DNA of 64,000 bases. It comes from Microbacteriaceae bacterium. Lineage in GTDB: Bacteria; Actinomycetota; Actinomycetes; Actinomycetales; Microbacteriaceae. The position numbers and the translations under genes were made by a program. The notes beneath the pieces are model-generated. The model was not told the DNA's origin, did not search any database, and saw nothing but the letters and a program-made list of their open reading frames with translations. Below, piece after piece: positions 51,161 to 55,815 of the stretch. Position 1 is the first letter of the stretch. Every line of letters begins with the position of its first letter. The DNA lies in the NCBI GenBank assembly GCA_031177985.1, contig JAPSJW010000001.1, positions 372,001-436,000 of the forward strand, written 5' to 3'.

Positions 51161-51403
51161 TCACTGTTCGGCCTCCCCTGCCGTCCCCCGCATCACGTCA
51201 GGTCGGTTCGTGGTGGGATGCAGTTCGTCGATCAACTCGTGTAGCTCGTCGAGCGTGATCTCGCCGTCGGCCCATCGATCCTGGAGAGCGTGCGCCTCAT
51301 CGCTGCTCCTCCCACCCTCAAGCGCGGACGATGCCCGGATCTCGAAAAGGATCTGGTGCCGTTCGGCGCGTTCCTCCGGGCTGAGGTTTGAATTCGAAGC
51401 CAT
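51161..51403 (-). CDS. VbhA-type Fic antitoxin-like protein (orphan)
   Basis: An 80-residue, mostly helical protein. The central stretch (residues about 10-60) carries SSALEG, which matches the Fic-inhibitory motif [S/T]xxxE[G/N], followed by SSDEAHALQDRWADGEITLDELHELIDE, the second half of the VbhA fold (compare SQRLEG in VbhA). No Fic toxin (HPFx[D/E]GNGR) is encoded beside it. GGAGG is five bases before an in-frame GTG at 51409, which may be the true start and would add two residues. Confidence 0.78.
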   Translation of the reverse strand: MASNSNLSPEERAERHQILFEIRASSALEGGRSSDEAHALQDRWADGEITLDELHELIDELHPTTNRPDVMRGTAGEAEQ

Positions 51404-51442
51404 CTTCACATTTTCCTCCGAGGGTGGGACATCTGGTGTGTC

Positions 51443-51466
51443 CGTAAGGGGATGCTCAAACGAGAC
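51443..51466. repeat. 24-bp repeat, copy A
   Basis: It begins CGTAAGGGGAT and ends CAAACGAGAC, with three variable bases between. It is identical to copy B (52758-52781) at 22 of 24 positions and lies just upstream of the antitoxin gene. The flanking GTGTC / GACAC make imperfect inverted ends. Confidence 0.75.
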
Positions 51467-51609
51467 ACTCATGCCTGGTCAGTGCCGCCGCGGGGCTGCG
51501 ATGCAACGCTGCGATGGCGGAGATGCGCCACGTCGATGAAGCCTCGGACCGAGGAACTCGGCAGTCGGCGGCGCGGTAGGTGCGGCGATCATCTATCCGC
51601 TTGCCGAGC

Positions 51610-51615
51610 TAGATT
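51610..51615 (+). promoter_or_regulatory. -10 element TAGATT before the 28-residue gene
   Basis: TAGATT ends five bases before the ATG at 51621, close to the leaderless spacing seen elsewhere in the window. Confidence 0.4.
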
Positions 51616-51620
51616 GAGGC

Positions 51621-51707
51621 ATGGGCGTGGAATATCTCGTACTGGGATTGATCATCGGGGCAGTCGTGGCCGGCGCGATGGCTTTTCTCCTCAAGCGGCG
51701 GAGGTAA
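51621..51707 (+). CDS. 28-residue single-pass membrane peptide
   Basis: A very short gene encoding MGVEYLVLGLIIGAVVAGAM followed by AFLLKRRR: one hydrophobic helix with GxxxG/A small-residue spacing and a basic C-terminal anchor, giving an N-out/C-in orientation. The TAGATT hexamer supports expression, but ribosome-site evidence is weak. Small peptides of this shape include type I toxins and membrane-complex regulators; no assignment is possible. Confidence 0.45.
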   Translation: MGVEYLVLGLIIGAVVAGAMAFLLKRRR

Positions 51708-51725
51708 GGCCCGGGGGTATTGGCC

Positions 51726-52163
51726 CTACTCCTTTTCAATCCGACCGAGGAAAACTCCTAGTCCTGCTGCTAACACATGCGCCTGCTTCAAGGGAAGCCA
51801 CCAGCACTCCCAAGGCTCTGCAGTTGCACCGGTGGCGGGATCGCTCTCACCAGCTACCCAACGGTCGGGCGCCTGTCCCTCGAGCCTCAGCTGGAAGAAG
51901 GTCCGATGGGCGATCTCATCTCGCATCGGTGCAAGGTCATAGGTGGACGTCCCGAGTTGGCGTACCACTTGGGCATCAAGACCCGTTTCTTCGCGAGTCT
52001 CCCGGACCGCGGCTACAGCCGGAGCCTCGCCGCCGTAGATTGTGCCGGCCGGCACCTGTACGCCAGTCACGGTCACTGGGTGGCGCAGGTGTGTGAAGAC
52101 GAGGAGGCGGTCCTCCTGCACGACGTAGCAGACGACCTTTCTCACCGAGCGCCGCATCGTCAC
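51726..52163 (-). CDS. NUDIX hydrolase
   Basis: A 145-residue Mg-dependent nucleoside-diphosphate-X hydrolase with an intact Nudix box, GTIYGGEAPAVAAVRETREETGL, matching Gx5Ex7REUxEExGU (key residues are Gly, Glu, Arg-Glu, Glu-Glu and Gly). Upstream VVCYVVQEDRLLVFTHLRHP is the usual first strand. The GTG at 52163 is preferred because TACTGT lies seven bases upstream; an ATG at 52157 would drop two residues. Substrate unknown. Located in the lower-GC patch. Confidence 0.92.
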   Translation of the reverse strand: MTMRRSVRKVVCYVVQEDRLLVFTHLRHPVTVTGVQVPAGTIYGGEAPAVAAVRETREETGLDAQVVRQLGTSTYDLAPMRDEIAHRTFFQLRLEGQAPDRWVAGESDPATGATAEPWECWWLPLKQAHVLAAGLGVFLGRIEKE

Positions 52164-52170
52164 CTAGCGA

Positions 52171-52176
52171 ACAGTA
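52171..52176 (-). promoter_or_regulatory. -10 element TACTGT of the NUDIX gene
   Basis: Minus-strand TACTGT ends seven bases before the GTG at 52163. Confidence 0.45.
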
Positions 52177-52277
52177 CTGAGTTGTTGCCGCGCCGAGCGA
52201 GAGGTGCCCGTAGGAGGATCCTCATACGGCACACGCGGCCTTTCGGGCCGACCGACGCCGGGGATGACTTCGCTGGC

Positions 52278-52283
52278 TAGAGT
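52278..52283 (+). promoter_or_regulatory. -10 element TAGAGT before the HIT gene
   Basis: TAGAGT ends six bases before the ATG at 52290; no ribosome site is present, as expected for a leaderless message. Confidence 0.5.
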
Positions 52284-52289
52284 CGCCTC

Positions 52290-52706
52290 ATGGATCGGCA
52301 CTGCGTGTTCTGCGATCTCATTCGAGACGACTCTGCGACCTGGGTTGCGCTCGAGGCGGACGCCGTCGCGTTCAAGCCCCTGCCGGAGGACACCCTCGCA
52401 CCGGGGCACACTCTCGTCATTCCTCGAAGCCACCGCGAAGGGCTCTTCGGACCGACCGAGCTGGAGCTAACCGCTGTGATGAGTCTTGTCCGGCGGGTAG
52501 CCGCGAGCATGCGAAGCGAGCTTGGCAGCACCGGTACGTTTCTGCTTCAAGCGAGCGGCCCCGACTCGGGCGGGACGGTCCCGCACCTTCACTTCCACGT
52601 CCTGCCGTGCTGGGCCGACGACCAAGCGAGCTTCTGGCCCGAAGCGCGGTCCGCCCACATCGTGGAAGGCGACCCCTACGTCGCGCTCCACTCGGCACTT
52701 GGGTGA
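52290..52706 (+). CDS. HIT-family (histidine triad) nucleotide hydrolase
   Basis: A 138-residue member of the HIT superfamily. CVFCDLIRDDSA at the N-terminus holds the structural cysteines, GHTLVIPRSHREGLFGPTELE is the conserved central segment, and the catalytic triad is HLHFHVLPC, in which the final His of HxHxHxx is replaced, ending V-L-P as in several divergent HINT proteins. These cleave AMP-linked substrates. It lies divergent from the NUDIX gene, inside the accessory patch and between repeat copies A and B. Confidence 0.92.
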   Translation: MDRHCVFCDLIRDDSATWVALEADAVAFKPLPEDTLAPGHTLVIPRSHREGLFGPTELELTAVMSLVRRVAASMRSELGSTGTFLLQASGPDSGGTVPHLHFHVLPCWADDQASFWPEARSAHIVEGDPYVALHSALG

Positions 52707-52757
52707 CTGTCACTTCCGCGTAGGTAGAAGGGCGGCGAGACGATGCCGCAACCTGTA

Positions 52758-52781
52758 CGTAAGGGGATCCCCAAACGAGAC
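52758..52781. repeat. 24-bp repeat, copy B
   Basis: Begins CGTAAGGGGAT and ends CAAACGAGAC; differs from copy A (51443-51466) at two central bases. It follows the HIT gene, so A and B bracket the small-peptide, NUDIX and HIT genes as direct repeats. Confidence 0.75.
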
Positions 52782-52855
52782 GGCGGCGCTCGCGCGAGCT
52801 GATGCCATTCAGCGGGCGATGGACTGTCTCGGATGACCCGTCCGCATTGATTCTC

Positions 52856-52879
52856 GTAAGCGGCCCCCTATGCGAGACG
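52856..52879. repeat. 24-bp repeat, divergent copy C
   Basis: It has the same CGTAAG and CGAGAC ends as copies A and B at the same spacing, with 18 of 24 bases equal to B. TCTCG/CGAGA arms at its edges make it an inverted-repeat site. It lies in the 270-base gene-free stretch before the DUF1697 gene. Confidence 0.55.
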
Positions 52880-52976
52880 ACACGGCCGCTCGCCACCAGG
52901 ACCGACACAGACACCTTTTGAGCTCGATTTCCGGATGCAGCGGAGAACCGAGCAGCGCTCGATAGCGCTCACGGGT

Positions 52977-53492
52977 TCAGGCGAGAAGCTTCTCGACGGT
53001 GTTGAGGTTGCGATTGGTGACGTGCGGCTTGGCGGCCTTCGAGCCCTGCGCCTTGCTGAACGCCGTCTCCAGGGTCATCCCCTTCGGGATCGTCCAGTAG
53101 ACGACGCCGTCGCCCTCCTCCACACGCTCGAGCGACGCATCCAACGGCACGGCGAGGATCGCCGCGCGCACCTCCGCGTCGGGCGCGGAGACGACGTAGG
53201 CGTGCCGGTCCGCAGTGCGTTCGAACGGGTAACCGTCGGCGATGCGGCGGAGCTCGTCGACGGTCAGCACGTGCACCCAGGCCTCGTACTCGAACCTCTC
53301 GCGCAGGGCCTGCTCGAGCCGCCGCTTGGCGGTGGCCCGGTCGTCATCGGTCTCGAACAGCACGTTGCCGCTGGCCAGCACCGTGCGCACACTGTCGTAG
53401 CCGAGCGTGCGCACGGTGTCGGCAAGATCCTTCATCGTCATGCGGATGCCGCCGACGTTCACTCCGCGCAGCAATCCCACATACCGGGTCAT
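52977..53492 (-). CDS. DUF1697-family protein
   Basis: A 171-residue protein that begins TRYVGLLRGVNVGGIRMTMKDLADTVRTLGYDSVRTVLASGNVLF, the diagnostic DUF1697 N-terminus, and ends TNRNLNTVEKLLA. Family function is unknown; some actinobacterial members are small-molecule binding ferredoxin-like folds. It lies 17 bases downstream of the YCII gene on the same strand, so it probably shares the ECF42-type promoter at 53903-53929. Confidence 0.92.
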   Translation of the reverse strand: MTRYVGLLRGVNVGGIRMTMKDLADTVRTLGYDSVRTVLASGNVLFETDDDRATAKRRLEQALRERFEYEAWVHVLTVDELRRIADGYPFERTADRHAYVVSAPDAEVRAAILAVPLDASLERVEEGDGVVYWTIPKGMTLETAFSKAQGSKAAKPHVTNRNLNTVEKLLA

Positions 53493-53509
53493 CGGTCCAG
53501 TGTGGCCGT

Positions 53510-53857
53510 CTACTGCAGGGCCCGCACCTCGATGCGGCTCTGCAGGACCCGTGAGGCGCGCTGCGCCCAGCGGATCGCGTCCTCCTCGGTCTCCGTCTCG
53601 ATGACCCAGAAGCCGCCGACGTAGGCCTCGGCGACGACGAAGGGCTCATCGAGCACCGCGTCGCCGTCGACGGTCTTGGCGGTCGACGGCGGCTGGAGCC
53701 CACCCGCGAAGCGGAATGCTCCCGACTCCTCGAGGTCCTTGTTGAAGGCGTCGATGCCAGCGATGAGCTGTTCGAAGCCGACCGGGTCGAGCTCCGTCTC
53801 CGACTCCATCGTCGGCTCGGTCGCGGAGTCGTGGGGCACGGTCAGGAAGTACTGCAT
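53510..53857 (-). CDS. YCII-related (DGPF-like) protein
   Basis: A 115-residue YCII-fold protein: QYFLTVPHDSATEP at the N-terminus, SGAFRFAGGLQPPSTAKTV, LDEPFVVAEAYVGGFWVIETETEEDAIRWA and a final IEVRAL. It is a homologue of the DGPF partner of ECF42 encoded at 30775-31191. AGAGAGGAAC precedes the ATG at 53857, and a TGTCGA-N17-CGAC promoter lies 46 bases upstream. It probably belongs to the regulon of the window's ECF42 sigma factor. Confidence 0.92.
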   Translation of the reverse strand: MQYFLTVPHDSATEPTMESETELDPVGFEQLIAGIDAFNKDLEESGAFRFAGGLQPPSTAKTVDGDAVLDEPFVVAEAYVGGFWVIETETEEDAIRWAQRASRVLQSRIEVRALQ

Positions 53858-53902
53858 GATCGGTTCCTCTCTGTTCGGCCCGCTTGTCGGGCTCATCGGT
53901 AC

Positions 53903-53929
53903 GTCGAACGGGCGCGACGGAAATCGACA
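53903..53929 (-). promoter_or_regulatory. second ECF42-type promoter
   Basis: On the minus strand TGTCGA (53924-53929) and CGAC (53903-53906) are separated by 17 bases, as at 30697-30723. Extended similarity includes TGTCGATT and CCGTTCGAC in both. It precedes a YCII/DGPF-type gene, the class of gene controlled by ECF42. Confidence 0.7.
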
Positions 53930-53984
53930 AGGCTCGGAGGATTTTGTTGACGCCGCTGTAACACGCGCACCCTCCCGCGGTCAG

Positions 53985-53990
53985 TACCCT
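53985..53990 (+). promoter_or_regulatory. -10 element TACCCT before the permease gene
   Basis: TACCCT ends six bases before the GTG at 53997, consistent with a leaderless transcript. Confidence 0.45.
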
Positions 53991-53996
53991 CGAACG

Positions 53997-55466
53997 GTGA
54001 CGACCAGCGCGCCCGAGACGACCGATTCCCCGAGCGGCTTCAAGGGTCGCGTCGACCGCTTCTTCGAGATCAGCGCCCGCGACTCGACGATCTCGCGCGA
54101 GGTGCGCGGCGGTCTCGTGACCTTCTTCGCGATGGCGTACATCGTCATCCTCAACCCGTTGATCATCGGCGGGTTCGCCCCCGACCAGGCGGCGCTGGAT
54201 GTCGAGGGCGGCTACCTGCCGAACGCGCAGGTCGCGGCGGCGACCGGACTCACCGCCGGCGTCATGACGATCGCGTTCGGGCTCGTGGCGCGACTGCCGT
54301 TCGCGCTCGCCGCAGGTCTCGGCATGAACTCGTTCCTCGCCGTCAACGTCGTCGGCGACGTCACCTGGCCCGAGGCGATGGGGCTCGTCGTCATCAACGG
54401 ACTGCTCATCGTGCTGCTCGCCGCGACCGGGCTGCGCCGGCTGATCTTCGCCGCGGTGCCGCAGCAGCTGAAGACCGCGATCACCGTCGGCATCGGGCTC
54501 TTCATCGCGTTCATCGGACTCGTCGACGCCGGCTTCGTGCGGGCGAGCGGCGCCAGCTCCCCGCCCGTGCAGCTCGGTCAGGACGGATCGGTCACCACCG
54601 TGCCGACCGCGGTGTTCGTGCTCGGGCTCATCCTCATGGGCGTGCTCGTCGCCCGCCGGGTGAAGGGCGCGCTGCTCATCGGCATCCTCGGCACGACCCT
54701 CGTCGCCGTCATCCTCGAGGCGATCCTGCGGCTCGGTTCGAGCGTCGACAACCCCGGTGGCTGGAGCCTCAGCGTGCCCGCCCTGCCGCCGGCGATCTTC
54801 GCGCTGCCCGACTTCTCGCTCGTCGGCCAGTTCAGCTTCGGGGCGTTCGAGCGCATCGGCCCGCTCGCCGCGACGATGTTCGTCTTCACCCTCTTCTTCC
54901 TCAACTTTTTCGACGCGATGGGCACCATGACCGGCCTCGCGAAGAGCGCAGACCTGGCGGATGAGCGGGGCGACTTCCCGCGGCTCCGCTCGGCACTGAT
55001 CGTCGAGGGCGTCGGCGCGGTCGCCGGCGGTGCGACGAGCACCTCGTCGAACACCGTGTTCATCGACTCCGCGGCCGGCATCGGCGAGGGTGCCCGCACC
55101 GGCCTCGCCTCGGTCGTGACGGGACTGCTGTTCCTCGCTTCGATGTTCCTCACTCCGCTCACGCAGATGGTGCCACTGGAGGTCGCCGCCGCGGCGCTCG
55201 TGGTCGTCGGGGCGCTCATGGTGGCGCAGATCCGCGACATCGACTGGAGCGAGTTCTCCGTCGCGCTGCCCGTGTTCCTCACGATCATCGTCATGCCGCT
55301 CACCTACTCGATCGCCAACGGCATCGGCGTCGGCTTCCTCAGCTGGGTGCTCGTGCGGTCGCTGAGCGGCAAGGCGAGGGAGATCTCCCCGCTGCTGTGG
55401 ATCGTCGCGGCGGGCTTCGTGCTCTTCTTCGTGCGAGGGCCGATCGAGGCGCTGCTCGGCACCTGA
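53997..55466 (+). CDS. NCS2-family (AzgA-like) nucleobase permease
   Basis: A 489-residue transporter of the AzgA/GhxP branch of NCS2, importing purines such as adenine, guanine or hypoxanthine. RFFEISARDSTISREVRGGLVTFFAMAYIVILNPLII is the diagnostic N-terminus; LPFALAAGLGMNSFLAVNVV, FFLNFFDAMGTMTGLAKSADL and the substrate-site GATSTSSNTVFIDSAAGIGEG segment also match. About 14 hydrophobic segments. GTG start; the first 25 residues are Ser/Thr-rich. Purine specificity is inferred from the family branch. Confidence 0.94.
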   Translation: MTTSAPETTDSPSGFKGRVDRFFEISARDSTISREVRGGLVTFFAMAYIVILNPLIIGGFAPDQAALDVEGGYLPNAQVAAATGLTAGVMTIAFGLVARLPFALAAGLGMNSFLAVNVVGDVTWPEAMGLVVINGLLIVLLAATGLRRLIFAAVPQQLKTAITVGIGLFIAFIGLVDAGFVRASGASSPPVQLGQDGSVTTVPTAVFVLGLILMGVLVARRVKGALLIGILGTTLVAVILEAILRLGSSVDNPGGWSLSVPALPPAIFALPDFSLVGQFSFGAFERIGPLAATMFVFTLFFLNFFDAMGTMTGLAKSADLADERGDFPRLRSALIVEGVGAVAGGATSTSSNTVFIDSAAGIGEGARTGLASVVTGLLFLASMFLTPLTQMVPLEVAAAALVVVGALMVAQIRDIDWSEFSVALPVFLTIIVMPLTYSIANGIGVGFLSWVLVRSLSGKAREISPLLWIVAAGFVLFFVRGPIEALLGT

Positions 55467-55515
55467 GGCCGGGCCTGGAGATCCGCGAGAAGGTTACGAG
55501 TCCTCGGCGCGGCGC

Positions 55516-55668
55516 TCATGAGAAGAGCCGCAGGAAGAGGCCGACCGGTAGCTTCGCGACCAGCTTGTCTGCACGAGATTCTGGCGGGCCGGTGCGGTCG
55601 GGCCGACGTGCGACGAAGCGCATTCGGGAGGGGCGCTGCCGCATCGGGGCCATCAGGCGACGGATCAT
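55516..55668 (-). CDS. 50-residue basic hypothetical protein
   Basis: A short gene with a strong ribosome site (AGAGGAGA five bases before the ATG). The product starts MIRRLMAPMRQRPSRMRFVARRP, is strongly basic in its first 36 residues, and ends in an amphipathic DKLVAKLPVGLFLRLFS helix. No family recognised. It converges on the permease gene and is distal to the fructanase gene on the same strand, beyond a hairpin. Confidence 0.5.
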   Translation of the reverse strand: MIRRLMAPMRQRPSRMRFVARRPDRTGPPESRADKLVAKLPVGLFLRLFS

Positions 55669-55768
55669 TGTTTCTCCTCTGGGCCGGTGAGGAGCTCGAT
55701 GTCCTCACGATGTCTACGAGCGGGGCGTCGCTCGTCTCGACATCGGCGCAGAAGAAGTTCCGGATACC

Positions 55769-55806
55769 CCTCGTGGCGACCGCAGAGCTTCGCGGCCGCC
55801 ACGAGG
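55769..55806 (-). terminator. hairpin downstream of the fructanase gene
   Basis: CCTCGTGGCG (55769-55778) pairs with CGCCACGAGG (55797-55806), extended inwards with one mismatch by CCGC/GCGG. It starts nine bases after the GH32 stop. No clear U-run, so it may terminate with Rho help or protect the 3' end. Confidence 0.6.
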
Positions 55807-55815
55807 TGTCATCGG

